A DNA stretch of 64,000 nt from Cellulomonas shaoxiangyii (GCF_004798685.1 NZ_CP039291.1:992001-1056000); one strand, 5' to 3'. Numbered from the stretch's first letter, positions 29,784 through 38,608 are shown. Numbers and translations are program-made. Notes: generated by a model from the letters alone, not told the origin.

Positions 29784-30832
29784 AGCTCCCGCACCTTGCT
29801 GCGGCGCACGATGGCGATGAGGACGGGCGCACCGAGCAGGGCCGTCATGATCCCGACCTCCAGCTCCTGCGGGCGGGCGACGACGCGGCCGAGCACGTCG
29901 GCGCCCACGAGCAGCACGCCCCCGAACAGGGCCGCGTAGGGGAGCACCCAGCGGTGCGACGGGCCGGTGAACCCGCGCGCGAGGTGCGGCATCACCAGGC
30001 CGATGAAGGCGATGGGGCCGGCGACGGCGACGGCGGCGCCGCTGAGCAGGACGGCCGCGAGGGCGCCGAGCGCGCGCACCGTGCCGGTGTGCTGGCCGAG
30101 CCCCGTGGCGAGGTCGTCGCCGAGCGCGAGCGCGTCGAGGCCGCGCGCGACCGCGACGGCCAGCACGCCGCCGACCAGGAGGAACGGCAGGATCGTGAGG
30201 ATGGCGCTCGTGTCGGCGCGGCCGAGCGACCCGACCTGCCAGAACCGGAAGGTGTTGAGCACGTCGGTGCGGGTCAGCAGCACCATGCTGATCATCGACG
30301 ACACCGCGGCCGTCACGGCCGCGCCCGCCAGCGCGAGCTTGAGCGGGGTCGCACCGCCGCGCCCGGCGGAGCCGACGGCGTAGACGAGCGCCATGGTGGC
30401 GCCCGCGCCCGCGAACGCCACCCAGACGTAGCCCGTGAGCGTGGACAGGCCGAACCACGCGATGCCGACGACGACGAACAGCGAGGCCCCGAAGCTGACG
30501 CCGAGGATGCCGGGGTCGGCGAGCGGGTTGCGCGTGAGGCCCTGCATCACCGCGCCGGCCAGGCCGAGCGCGGCGCCGACGAGGAGCCCGAGGACCGTGC
30601 GCGGGACCCGGGACGCCACGGCGGCCTGCGCGATGTCGTCCGGGTCGGGGTGCAGGAGGCCCGCGACGACGTCGGACCAGCCGACGACGCGCGAGCCGAA
30701 GGACACCGACAGGAGGCACGCGACGACGAGCGCCACGACGCACACGACGAGCCCGAGCGCGCGTCGCCGCGCCGACGCCGGCCGCCGCCCGGTGGGCGGG
30801 GCCGGCGTCGGCGCGGGCGAGGTGCTGGTCAC
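29780..30832 (-). CDS. iron-siderophore ABC transporter permease (FepD-like)
   Basis: A protein of 350 residues of the FecCD family. VPRTVLGLLVGAALGLAGAV, TRNPLADPGILGVSFGAS and AGPIAFIGLVMPHLARG are clear. The GTG at 30832 is 16 bp after the binding-protein stop. Confidence 0.93.
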   Translation of the reverse strand: MTSTSPAPTPAPPTGRRPASARRRALGLVVCVVALVVACLLSVSFGSRVVGWSDVVAGLLHPDPDDIAQAAVASRVPRTVLGLLVGAALGLAGAVMQGLTRNPLADPGILGVSFGASLFVVVGIAWFGLSTLTGYVWVAFAGAGATMALVYAVGSAGRGGATPLKLALAGAAVTAAVSSMISMVLLTRTDVLNTFRFWQVGSLGRADTSAILTILPFLLVGGVLAVAVARGLDALALGDDLATGLGQHTGTVRALGALAAVLLSGAAVAVAGPIAFIGLVMPHLARGFTGPSHRWVLPYAALFGGVLLVGADVLGRVVARPQELEVGIMTALLGAPVLIAIVRRSKVREL

Positions 30833-30848
30833 CGCCTGGGGTGTCCCG

Positions 30849-31907
30849 TCACTTCACGTTCTGCGCGGCGGCCTGGAACAGGTCGAGGTAGTCGTCCAGC
30901 GCCCACGGGATCGACAGGACCGTCGGGCCCGAGGTCGCGGACGCGAGCGGGGTGTTGTCGGGCAGGATCACGACGGAGCCGTTGGCGACCGCCGGGATCT
31001 TCGACAGCAGCGGGTCGGCCTGCAGCGTCGCGAGCAGGTTCTCGTCGCCGTAGCTGATGACGATGTCGGCGTCCGCGATCGTGTCGGCCTGCTCGGCCGA
31101 GATGTCGAGGTAGAACTGCCCGTCGTCCTCGAGGCTCGCGATGCTCTCGGGGACCGTCATGCCGAGGTCCGACAGGAGCTGCACGCGGGCGTCGACCGAG
31201 GTGTAGACGGCGAACGTTGACAGGTCCGTCGGGTCGAACCAGGTGTACGCGACCGACTTGCCGGCGATGTCGGGGCGCGACTCGACGGCCTCCGCGATGG
31301 CGGCCTCGACCTCGTCGACCTTCGCCTGCGCCTCGTCCTCGAGCCCGAGCGCGCGGCCGTTCGTCAGCGCCATGTCGCGCCAGTTGGTGCCCCAGGCGAT
31401 CTCGGGGAAGGACACCGTCGGCGCGATCTCCGACAGGGTGGTCCAGTCGTCCTCCGAGAGGCCGGAGTACGCGGCGAGCACGACGTCCGGCGCGGTGTTC
31501 GCGACGGCCTCGAAGTCGATGCCGGCGGTCTCGTCGAAGAGATCGGGCAGCGCGTCGCCGGTGGCGTCGAGCTCCTCGAGCGCCGCGTACGTCCACGGGT
31601 GGATGCCGTCGGCGTCGTCGTCGCCGAAGGTCTGGGCCGCCATGCCGACGGGCACGATGCCGAGCGCGAGCGGCACGTCGTGGTTGCCCCACGCGACGCT
31701 GGCGACGGCCTCGGGCTGCTGCTCGATCGTCGTCTCGCCGAAGGTGTTCTCGAGCGTGACGGGGAAGGCGCCGTCGCCCGCGGCGGGTGCGGACGCGGTG
31801 TCCGAGCCGCCCTCGGGTGCGCCCGTGGCGCAGGCGGCGAGCAGGAGGGTCACGGCGGCGCCGGCGACGAGAGGTCGCAGGGCGCGGCGGCGGGGCGCAG
31901 TGCGCAT
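30849..31907 (-). CDS. iron-siderophore substrate-binding lipoprotein
   Basis: A protein of 352 residues with a lipoprotein signal: basic start, hydrophobic run and LLLAAC lipobox (Cys26), so it is anchored outside the membrane. FPVTLENTFGETTI, the AWGNHDVPLALGI strand and a long central helix are typical of FepB/FhuD-like periplasmic-binding proteins of the helical-backbone type. ATG 31907 has AAGGA 6 nt upstream. The iron box at 31956 overlaps its promoter region. The siderophore, probably a hydroxamate or a xenosiderophore, cannot be named; no siderophore synthesis genes are in the window. Confidence 0.92.
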   Translation of the reverse strand: MRTAPRRRALRPLVAGAAVTLLLAACATGAPEGGSDTASAPAAGDGAFPVTLENTFGETTIEQQPEAVASVAWGNHDVPLALGIVPVGMAAQTFGDDDADGIHPWTYAALEELDATGDALPDLFDETAGIDFEAVANTAPDVVLAAYSGLSEDDWTTLSEIAPTVSFPEIAWGTNWRDMALTNGRALGLEDEAQAKVDEVEAAIAEAVESRPDIAGKSVAYTWFDPTDLSTFAVYTSVDARVQLLSDLGMTVPESIASLEDDGQFYLDISAEQADTIADADIVISYGDENLLATLQADPLLSKIPAVANGSVVILPDNTPLASATSGPTVLSIPWALDDYLDLFQAAAQNVK

Positions 31908-31955
31908 GGTGTCCTTCGGGGGGGAGGTCGGTCGCGGGGCCGGCGGACGGCCTTG

Positions 31956-31974
31956 ATAGGTAAGGCATACCTTA
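31956..31974 (-). promoter_or_regulatory. DtxR/IdeR-type iron box upstream of the importer
   Basis: ATAGGTAAGGCATACCTTA fits the 19-bp DtxR/IdeR palindrome (TTAGGTTAGSCTAACCTAA) closely, with both AGGT/ACCT half sites intact. It lies 48 bp before the binding-protein ATG, so iron-loaded repressor would shut the operon. Confidence 0.85.
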
Positions 31975-32028
31975 GAGCACACCGTCCGGCAGTGTGCACA
32001 CCCGTCCGCGGATCGCCACCTGGATGCC

Positions 32029-32064
32029 CGATCGCGCCCGGATGGCCGGGTCCGGGCGCGATCG
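32029..32064. repeat. 14-bp perfect inverted repeat between the iron importer and fructose loci
   Basis: Arms 32029-32042 and 32051-32064 are perfect complements around an 8-bp spacer. It lies in a 362-bp divergent intergenic region, where no terminator is expected. It may be a repressor site or a boundary hairpin. A shorter hairpin (32095-32114) follows. Confidence 0.55.
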
Positions 32065-32137
32065 ACGGGCCGTCGTGCTGCCGCTCCCGCAGGCGCCGCC
32101 CCGCTCGGGGCGGCCCGTCCAGCCCGGGCGGGCGCGC

Positions 32138-32177
32138 ATGTCCGGCCGGAGCGAGTCGGACATCCGACCATGTCCGA
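32138..32177. promoter_or_regulatory. candidate operator of the fructose regulator
   Basis: ATGTCCG occurs three times: 32138-32144, inverted at 32157-32163, and again at 32170-32176. The last two form an 8-bp perfect inverted repeat (TCGGACAT with ATGTCCGA) spaced by 6 bp, ending 16 bp upstream of the -35 element. This is where a DeoR-type repressor could bind. Confidence 0.45.
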
Positions 32178-32193
32178 ACAGGCCCGGATGCGC

Positions 32194-32222
32194 TTGACAC
32201 CGTCCGGGGCCGGGCGCATCCT
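32194..32222 (+). promoter_or_regulatory. promoter of the fructose PTS locus
   Basis: A consensus -35 TTGACA (32194-32199) is followed 17 bp later by CATCCT (32217-32222). The transcript would begin near 32229 with a leader of about 40 nt. Confidence 0.72.
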
Positions 32223-32269
32223 GAAGGAGCAGCGGCGCCCGGGGGGGTGCCACGGACGACGGAGCCGAT

Positions 32270-33031
32270 GTGTACGCACCCGAGCGGCACCAGCAGATCC
32301 TCAGCAGGGCACGCGCCGACGGCCGCGTGGACGTCACGCGCCTCGCCACGTATCTCGACGTCACGCCCGAGACCATCCGGCGCGACCTCACCGCGCTCGA
32401 GCGGCACGGGCTCGTGCGGCGCGTGCACGGCGGCGCGATCCCCGTCGAGCGGCTCGGCTTCGAGCCCGGCCTCGCCGACCGCGAGGGCCTGCTGGCCGGG
32501 GAGAAGGAGCGCATCGCGAAGGCCGCGCTCGACGAGCTGCCCGACGGCGGGTCCGTCCTCCTCGACGCCGGCACCACCACCGTCCGCCTCGCCGAGCTGC
32601 TGCCGACGGACCGCGAGCTCACCGTCGTGACGCACGCGCTGCCCGTCGCGACGGTCCTCGCCACCCGCCCCGGCACCACGCTGCACCTCGTCGGCGGCAC
32701 GGTCCGGGGCCGCACGCTCGCCGCCGTGGGGTCGTGGGCGCTGCGCGACCTCGCCGAGATCCACGTCGACGTCGCCTTCCTCGGCGCCAACGGCATCACC
32801 GCCGAGCGCGGCGTCACGACGCCCGACCTCGCGGAGGCCGCGGTCAAGCGCGCGCTCGTCGCCGCCGCCCGGCGGACCGTGGTGCTCGCCGACCACACGA
32901 AGGTCGGCCGCGTCGACCTCGCCCGCGTCGTCGACCTCGACGCCGTCGACACGCTGGTCACCGACAGCTCGGTCGAGCCCGAGCTGGCCGAGGAGATCGA
33001 GCAGGCCGGGACACGGGTGGTGCGCGCATGA
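32270..33031 (+). CDS. fruR: DeoR-family transcriptional regulator of the fructose locus
   Basis: A protein of 253 residues. The N-terminal DeoR helix-turn-helix is LATYLDVTPETIRRDLTALE (about 26-45), with VRRVHGGA after it. The C-terminal sugar-phosphate-binding DeoRC domain contains LDAGTTT, VVTHALPVA and ADHTKVGR. By position ahead of fruK and PTS genes it is FruR-like, probably derepressed by fructose-1-phosphate. GTG 32270 has GGAG upstream; an overlapping ATG at 32268 is out of frame. Overlaps fruK by ATGA. Confidence 0.9.
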   Translation: MYAPERHQQILSRARADGRVDVTRLATYLDVTPETIRRDLTALERHGLVRRVHGGAIPVERLGFEPGLADREGLLAGEKERIAKAALDELPDGGSVLLDAGTTTVRLAELLPTDRELTVVTHALPVATVLATRPGTTLHLVGGTVRGRTLAAVGSWALRDLAEIHVDVAFLGANGITAERGVTTPDLAEAAVKRALVAAARRTVVLADHTKVGRVDLARVVDLDAVDTLVTDSSVEPELAEEIEQAGTRVVRA

Positions 33032-33981
33032 TCGTCACCGTCACCCCGAACCCGAGCGTCGACCGGGCGCTCGACGTCGACCGCCTCGAGGTCGGCGAGG
33101 TCAACCGCGCCCGCGCCACGCACGTGCACCCCGGCGGCAAGGGCATCAACGTCGCGCGCGCGCTCGTGCGGCACGGGGTCGCGGCGCTCGCCGTGGTCCC
33201 CACCGGCGGGCCGGACGGCGCCCGCCTCACCGAGCTGCTCGCGGAGCACGGCGTCGCCGCCGTGCCGGTGCCCGTCGCCGGCGACACGCGCACCAACGTC
33301 ACCCTCGTCGAGGCCGACGGCACGACGACGAAGGTCAACGCGCCCGGCCCCCGCCTCGCGGACGAGGAGGTCGGTGCCCTGCTCGCGGCCGTCGAGGCCC
33401 AGCTGGTCGCCGGCCCGCGCGCCGTCGTGGCCGCCGGGTCGCTGCCCGCCGGTGCCGGCGACGCCTTCTTCGTGCGGCTCGCCGCGCTCGCCGACCGGCA
33501 CCGGGTGCCGCTCGTGCTCGACACGTCCGGCACCCCGTTCGCGCGGGCCGTCCGGGCCGGCGGCCTCACGCTGGTCAAGCCGAACGAGCAGGAGCTCGGC
33601 GAGCTCGTCGGGCGCGAGCTGGGGACCGTCGGCGACGTCGTCGACGCGGCCCGTGAGGTCCTCGACCAGGGGACGCGCGGCGTGCTCGTGAGCCTGGGCG
33701 CCCACGGTGCGCTGCTCGTCTGCCGCGACGCCCCGCACCCCTGGTGGGCGGGCGGACCGGCGCTCGTCCCGCTGTCCACCGTCGGCGCGGGCGACTCGAC
33801 GCTCGCCGGCTTCCTCGCTGCGGACGGCCCCGCCCCCGAGCGGCTGCGCACCGCCGTCGCGTGGGGACGCGCCGCCGTCCTGCGGCCCGGCACCGAGGTG
33901 CCCGGACCCCACGACCTCGACCTCGACGCGGTCCGCGTCGTCGCCGACCCCGACCCCCACCTGGCGCTCAAGGAGCTGTGA
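33028..33981 (+). CDS. fruK: 1-phosphofructokinase
   Basis: A protein of 317 residues of the PfkB family. It phosphorylates fructose-1-phosphate to fructose-1,6-bisphosphate. MIVTVTPNPSVDRAL is diagnostic for 1-PFK, followed by HPGGKGINVARAL, LVKPNEQELGELVG and the catalytic STVGAGDSTLAGFLA. It overlaps fruR and precedes the EIIA gene by 1 bp. Confidence 0.95.
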   Translation: MIVTVTPNPSVDRALDVDRLEVGEVNRARATHVHPGGKGINVARALVRHGVAALAVVPTGGPDGARLTELLAEHGVAAVPVPVAGDTRTNVTLVEADGTTTKVNAPGPRLADEEVGALLAAVEAQLVAGPRAVVAAGSLPAGAGDAFFVRLAALADRHRVPLVLDTSGTPFARAVRAGGLTLVKPNEQELGELVGRELGTVGDVVDAAREVLDQGTRGVLVSLGAHGALLVCRDAPHPWWAGGPALVPLSTVGAGDSTLAGFLAADGPAPERLRTAVAWGRAAVLRPGTEVPGPHDLDLDAVRVVADPDPHLALKEL

Positions 33982-33982
33982 C

Positions 33983-34450
33983 ATGACCACCTCGGCCACC
34001 ACACCCCTCATCACCCCCGAGCTCGTCGCCGTGGACCTCGACGCGGCCGACCGCGTCGGCGTCACGCGCGCGCTCGTCGACCTGCTCGCCGCCGCCGGCC
34101 GCGTCACGGACGCCGACGGGTTCGCGGCCGACGTCGCCGCCCGCGAGGCGCAGATGGCCACCGGCATGCCGGGCGGCGTCGGCCTTCCGCACGCGCGCTC
34201 CGAGCACGTCACGGTGCCCAGCCTCGCCGTCGGCAAGCTCGCGCAGGGCGTCGAGTGGGGCGCCCCGGACGGGCCCGCACGGCTCGTCTTCCTCATCGCG
34301 GCGCCCGCCAGCGGCGACGCGGACCACCTGCAGATCCTGGCGGCGCTGGCCCGCCGGCTCGTCCACGAGTCGTTCCGCACCTCGCTGCTCGAGGCGCCGG
34401 ACGCGCAGACCGTGGCCGACATCGTCACCCGGGAGGTCGTCCCGTCATGA
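33983..34450 (+). CDS. PTS fructose-type EIIA component
   Basis: A protein of 155 residues. The phosphorylation site is His70 in GMPGGVGLPHARS. It takes phosphate from HPr and passes it to EIIB. LITPELVAVDLDAADR is the family start. It is a free-standing subunit; in many bacteria EIIA is fused to HPr or EIIBC. The stop overlaps the EIIBC start. Confidence 0.94.
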   Translation: MTTSATTPLITPELVAVDLDAADRVGVTRALVDLLAAAGRVTDADGFAADVAAREAQMATGMPGGVGLPHARSEHVTVPSLAVGKLAQGVEWGAPDGPARLVFLIAAPASGDADHLQILAALARRLVHESFRTSLLEAPDAQTVADIVTREVVPS

Positions 34451-35979
34451 AGCTCGTCGCCGTCACCTCGTGCCCCACGGGCATCGCCCACACCTACATG
34501 GCCGCGGAGGCCCTCGAGCAGGCCGGCAAGGCGGCCGGCGTCGAGGTCCACGTCGAGACGCAGGGGTCCGCGGGCTCCACGCCGCTCGACCCCGCGCTCG
34601 TCGCCTCCGCGGACGGCGTCATCTACGCCGCCGACCTCGAGGTCAAGGACAAGCAGCGCTTCGCCGGCAAGCCGTTCGTCGACGTGGGCGTGAAGAAGGC
34701 CGTGCACGACGCGCCGGGCGTCATCGCCGCGGCCGTCGCCGCGGTCGAGCAGGCACCCGCCCACGACGCGCCGGCACCCGCCGCGGCGCCGGTGAGCACG
34801 TCCGCCGGCGGGCAGGCCCCCGCCGGGGACCGCGGCGCGGGCGCCGGCACGAAGGTGCGCCAGTGGCTCATGACCGGCGTGTCCTACCTGATCCCGTTCG
34901 TCGCCGCGGGCGGCATCCTCATCGCGGTGAGCTTCATGCTCGCGCAGATCGCGTGGGGCGGTGCCGAGGGCGCCATCGAGGTCACGGGTGTCCCGGTGGA
35001 GGACGTCGTCGGCGCGTTCGACGTGGCGTCGCTGCAGGACTGGGCGGTCGTCCTGAACGCCACCGGCAGCGCGGCGTTCGGGTTCCTCGTCCCCGTCCTG
35101 TCGGGCTTCATCGCGTACGGCATCGCCGACCGTCCCGGTCTCGTGCCCGGGTTCGTCGGCGGCGCGACCGCCGTGCTGGTCGGTGCCGGGTTCCTCGGCG
35201 GGCTCGTGACCGGCTTCCTCGCCGGCTTCCTGGCCCTGTGGATCAGCCGCTGGAACGTCCCGCGGGGCGTGCGCGGCATCATGCCGGTCGTCGTCGTGCC
35301 GCTGCTGTCGTCGCTGGTCGTCGGCATCGTCATGCTCGTGCTCGTCGGACGGCCGATCGCCGCCGCGATGGACGGCCTGACGAGCTGGCTGAACGGGCTC
35401 TCGGGCGCCAACCTCGTGCTCATGGGCGCGCTGCTCGGCGCGATGATGGGCTTCGACCTCGGGGGACCGGTCAACAAGGTGGCGTACACGTTCGCCGTCA
35501 CCGGGCTCGCGACCGAGGGGCTGACCACGGGCGCCGTGCAGTACCAGATCATGGCGGCCGTCATGGGCGCCGGCATGGTCGCGCCGCTCGCCCTCGCGCT
35601 CGCGACCACGGTCCGCAAGCGGCTCTTCACGCACGCGGAGCAGGAGAACGGCAAGGCGGCCTGGCTGCTCGGGCTGTCGTTCATCTCCGAGGGGGCCATC
35701 CCGTTCGCCGCCGCCGACCCGTGGCGGATCATCGTCTCCTCGCTCGTCGGGTCCAGCGTGACGGGGGCGCTCGTCATGGCCTTCGGCTCGTCCGTCGTCG
35801 CCCCGCACGGCGGCGTGTGGGTCCTGCCCCTCATCGGCAACCCGCTCGGCTTCCTCGTCGCCGTCGCCGCCGGGATGGTCGTCACGGCGCTGCTCGTCAT
35901 CGTCCTCAAGACGGCCAAGCACGACCCGCTCGTCGAGGCCGACCGCGCCGCGGACGAGCGCGACCTCGTCGCCGCCTGA
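34447..35979 (+). CDS. fruA: PTS fructose-specific EIIBC component
   Basis: A protein of 510 residues. EIIB (1-100) has Cys9 in TSCPTGIAHTYMAAEAL as phosphorylation site. After an alanine/proline linker (about 103-135) EIIC has eight or more membrane helices (LMTGVSYLIPFVAAGGI, DLGGPVNKVAYTF, GAIPFAAADPWR). It imports fructose as fructose-1-phosphate, the substrate of FruK. EIIA is encoded separately just upstream. Confidence 0.94.
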   Translation: MKLVAVTSCPTGIAHTYMAAEALEQAGKAAGVEVHVETQGSAGSTPLDPALVASADGVIYAADLEVKDKQRFAGKPFVDVGVKKAVHDAPGVIAAAVAAVEQAPAHDAPAPAAAPVSTSAGGQAPAGDRGAGAGTKVRQWLMTGVSYLIPFVAAGGILIAVSFMLAQIAWGGAEGAIEVTGVPVEDVVGAFDVASLQDWAVVLNATGSAAFGFLVPVLSGFIAYGIADRPGLVPGFVGGATAVLVGAGFLGGLVTGFLAGFLALWISRWNVPRGVRGIMPVVVVPLLSSLVVGIVMLVLVGRPIAAAMDGLTSWLNGLSGANLVLMGALLGAMMGFDLGGPVNKVAYTFAVTGLATEGLTTGAVQYQIMAAVMGAGMVAPLALALATTVRKRLFTHAEQENGKAAWLLGLSFISEGAIPFAAADPWRIIVSSLVGSSVTGALVMAFGSSVVAPHGGVWVLPLIGNPLGFLVAVAAGMVVTALLVIVLKTAKHDPLVEADRAADERDLVAA

Positions 35980-36005
35980 CCGGCCCCGGCCGTCAGCACC
36001 CCGCC

Positions 36006-36035
36006 GTCGCCACCCCACCCGTCGCCACCCCACCC
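36006..36035. repeat. 15-bp tandem duplication before ptsH
   Basis: GTCGCCACCCCACCC is repeated exactly in the 80-bp gap between the EIIBC gene and ptsH. The C-rich unit has no obvious role. Confidence 0.65.
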
Positions 36036-36059
36036 GGACCGAACCCACCAGGAGCACCC

Positions 36060-36368
36060 ATGGCCGAGCGCACCGTCGCCGTCGCGTCCCGCGTCGGGCT
36101 GCACGCCCGCCCCGCGATGCTGTTCACGCAGGCCGTCGCCGCGAGCGGCGTACCGGTCACCATCGCCAAGCAGGGCGGCGCCCCCGTCGACGCCTCGAGC
36201 ATCCTGTTCGTCATGTCGCTGGGCGTGCCGCACGGCGAGGAGGTCGTGCTCAGCGCCGAGGGTGAGGACGCCGACCGCGTCCTCGACGAGCTCGCCGCGC
36301 TGCTGGCGACGGACCTCGACGCGCCCGAGGCCGGCGCGGACGCGACCGCGGCGGGGGCGTCGTCGTGA
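36060..36368 (+). CDS. ptsH: phosphocarrier protein HPr
   Basis: A protein of 102 residues. The phosphorylated histidine is His15 in VGLHARPA. Ser46/Ser47 lie in DASSILFVMSLG, where Firmicutes HPr has the regulatory serine, but no HPr kinase is in the window. The C-terminus is extended by about 15 alanine-rich residues. ATG 36060 has AGGAG 6 nt upstream. It overlaps ptsI by GTGA. Confidence 0.94.
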   Translation: MAERTVAVASRVGLHARPAMLFTQAVAASGVPVTIAKQGGAPVDASSILFVMSLGVPHGEEVVLSAEGEDADRVLDELAALLATDLDAPEAGADATAAGASS

Positions 36369-38092
36369 CGGCCGCGACGGTCGGTGCGCCGGCGGGCGGC
36401 GTGCTGCACGGCGTGGGCGTCGGCCGGCGCGCGGCGGTCGGCCCGGTGGCGCAGGTGCGGCCGGCGCCGGCCGTGCCCGGTGACGCGGCGCTGGTGGTCG
36501 AGGGCCGGCCGGCGACGGTCGAGGAGACGCACGCCGCCGTCGAGCGGGCGTTCGCCGAGGTCGCCGACGGCCTGCAGGCCCAGGCCGACGCCGCCACCGG
36601 CACCGTCGCCGACGTGCTCGCGGCGACCGCGCAGATGGCGGCGGACAACGCGCTGCGCGCGCAGACCCTCGCCCGGGTCGACGCCGGCGAGCCGCCGGTC
36701 GCCGCCCTCGACGGCGTGGTGCAGATGTTCGCGACCATGTTCGAGCAGGCCGGGGGGTACCTCGCCGAGCGGGTGACGGACCTGCGCTCGGTGCGCGACC
36801 GCGTGGTCGCGCGCGTCCTCGGGCTGCCGGACCCCGGCGTGCCGCGGCTCGAGCAGCCGTCGGTCGTCGTGGCGCGGGACCTCGCCCCGGCGGACACGGC
36901 GGCGCTCGACCTCACGAAGGTGCTCGCGATCGTCACGGAGCTCGGCGGCCCCACCGGGCACACGGCGATCATCGCCGGGCAGCTGGGGCTGCCGTGCGTG
37001 GTGCGCGTCGGCGGCGCCACGGACCTCGAGGACGGGGTCGAGGTGGCCGTCGACGGCGCCGCCGGCACGGTCACCCCGCACCCCGACGCCGAGCTGCGCG
37101 CCGCGCTGGAGCGGCGGCACGCCGCCGAGGACCTGCTCTCCGGCGACACCGCACCCGGTGCGACCGCGGACGGGCACGCCGTCGCGCTGCTCGCCAACAT
37201 CGGCACCGCCGCGGACGCCGAGCGCGTCGCCGCGTCCGGTGCCGGCGCCGAGGGCGTGGGCCTGTTCCGCACCGAGGTGCTGTTCCTGGAGCGGACGCAG
37301 CCCCCGACCGTCGAGGAGCAGGCCGAGGCGTACGCGGCCGCGCTGCGCGCCATGGGCGGCCGCAAGGTCGTCGTGCGCACGCTCGACGCGGGCGCCGACA
37401 AGCCGATGGCCTTCGCGACGCAGCCCGACGAGGAGAACCCCGCCCTCGGCGTGCGCGGCTACCGGCTCGTGCGCCCGCTGCCCGAGCTGCTGGCCACACA
37501 GCTCGCGGCGCTCGCCCGCGCGCAGGAGGCGACCGGCACGACCCCGTGGGTCATGGCGCCCATGATCTCGACCCCCGACGAGGCACGGGACTTCGCCGCG
37601 GCCGCGCGCGCGGCGGGGGTGGCGACCGTGGGAGTCATGGTCGAGGTGCCCGCCGTGGCGCTGCGGGCACGCGACGTGCTCGCCGAGGTCGACTTCGTCT
37701 CGCTCGGCACCAACGACCTCGCGCAGTACACGATGGCGACCGACCGGCTGCGCGGCGAGCTGGCCGACCTGCTCGACGCGTGGCAGCCCGCCGTGCTCGA
37801 CCTCGTGGCCGCCACGGCGTCCGCCGGGGTCGAGGCCGGCAAGCCCGTGGGCGTGTGCGGGGAGTCCGCGTCCGACCCGCTCATGGCGCTCGTGCTCGTC
37901 GGGATGGGGGTCACGAGCCTGTCGATGGCCGCCGGTGCGCTGCCGGCCGTGCGGTACTCCCTGCGGCGGCACACCCGGGAGCAGTGCGTCGCGATGGCCG
38001 CCGCGGCCCGGGCCGCGCGGTCGGCGACGGACGCGCGCGCCGCGGTGCTCGCGCTCGCGGAGCCGGAGGTGCGCGACACCCTGGCCCTCTGA
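36365..38092 (+). CDS. ptsI: PTS enzyme I (phosphoenolpyruvate-protein phosphotransferase)
   Basis: A protein of 575 residues. It starts the PTS by phosphorylating HPr from PEP. His199 (GGPTGHTAII) is the active site and Cys498 (VGVCGESASDP) the acid/base residue. GVGLFRTEVLFLER and DFVSLGTNDLAQYTMATDR are the PEP-binding segments. The general PTS genes being placed in a sugar locus suggests fructose may be the main or only PTS sugar. Confidence 0.95.
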   Translation: MTAATVGAPAGGVLHGVGVGRRAAVGPVAQVRPAPAVPGDAALVVEGRPATVEETHAAVERAFAEVADGLQAQADAATGTVADVLAATAQMAADNALRAQTLARVDAGEPPVAALDGVVQMFATMFEQAGGYLAERVTDLRSVRDRVVARVLGLPDPGVPRLEQPSVVVARDLAPADTAALDLTKVLAIVTELGGPTGHTAIIAGQLGLPCVVRVGGATDLEDGVEVAVDGAAGTVTPHPDAELRAALERRHAAEDLLSGDTAPGATADGHAVALLANIGTAADAERVAASGAGAEGVGLFRTEVLFLERTQPPTVEEQAEAYAAALRAMGGRKVVVRTLDAGADKPMAFATQPDEENPALGVRGYRLVRPLPELLATQLAALARAQEATGTTPWVMAPMISTPDEARDFAAAARAAGVATVGVMVEVPAVALRARDVLAEVDFVSLGTNDLAQYTMATDRLRGELADLLDAWQPAVLDLVAATASAGVEAGKPVGVCGESASDPLMALVLVGMGVTSLSMAAGALPAVRYSLRRHTREQCVAMAAAARAARSATDARAAVLALAEPEVRDTLAL

Positions 38093-38129
38093 CGCCCGGA
38101 CCGGCACCGCCGCGGGAGGTGCCGCGAGG

Positions 38130-38212
38130 TCAGGCGGCGGCGATGTCGGTCGTCACCGCGAGGGCGCGCGCGGCCTCGACGTCGGCGGCCAGGGCGCGGA
38201 CGCGTCCCCCGG
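38130..38212 (-). pseudogene. 3' remnant of a lost minus-strand gene
   Basis: Reading minus from the break at about 38212, some 25 codons with normal codon bias encode GGRVRALAADVEAARALA and then VTTDIAAA before a TGA. The peptide looks like the end of a real protein, but no start or upstream domain exists: to the right, the same strand is antisense to the regulator fragment below. The original family cannot be named from so little. Confidence 0.45.
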
Positions 38213-38215
38213 TGG

Positions 38216-38608
38216 TTGCTGCTGGAGGACGAGGCGCGGGCCCTCTTCGTCGACTGGGACGTCCAGGCCCGCGCCGCGGTCGAGAACCTGCGGCTCGAGG
38301 CCGGGAACGACCCCGCCGACCGGGCGACCGCCGAACTCGTCGCGGACCTGCGCGCGCAGAGCCAGGACGTCGCGCGGTGGTGGGACGAGCACCGCGTGTA
38401 CCAGCGCACGCACGGCTCGAAGCGGCTGCGGCACCCCGTCGTCGGGGACCTCACCGTGGAGTACGAGACGCTCACGCTGCCCGGGGACCCGCACACCACG
38501 GTGTTCGTGTACTCCACGGAGGCGGGGTCGTCGTCGCAGCGCGCGCTGGACGTGCTGGCGAGCTGGTCGCTGACGGACGCGCGGGCGCGGGCCGCCGGCC
38601 CCGCCTGA
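38216..38608 (+). pseudogene. truncated XRE/MmyB-type regulator, C-terminal domain only
   Basis: About 130 codons encode the MmyB-like ligand-binding half: DEARALFVDWDVQARAAVENL, RWWDEHRVYQRTHGSKRLRHP and a final LASWSLTD region. The N-terminal Cro/C1 helix-turn-helix is absent and only a TTG could start this frame. A functional regulator needs that domain, so this is best read as a remnant joined at about 38213 to the minus-strand remnant. The 630-bp gap between ptsI and the DUF899 gene contains only these two fragments. Confidence 0.7.

Noticed and set aside
31972..36057. A 1,361-codon open frame on the minus strand
   Set aside because: It lies across fruR, fruK and the PTS genes, all of which have clear motifs and overlaps on the plus strand; its translation is low-complexity.
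36060..36368. Regulatory HPr(Ser) system suggested by Ser46/Ser47
   Set aside because: The serine neighbourhood is present, but no HPr kinase or CcpA-like gene is in the window and actinobacteria generally lack HPr kinase.
38102..38124. Terminator after ptsI
   Set aside because: Only a 7-bp stem with a 9-nt loop; too weak to call, and it lies close to the deletion scar.
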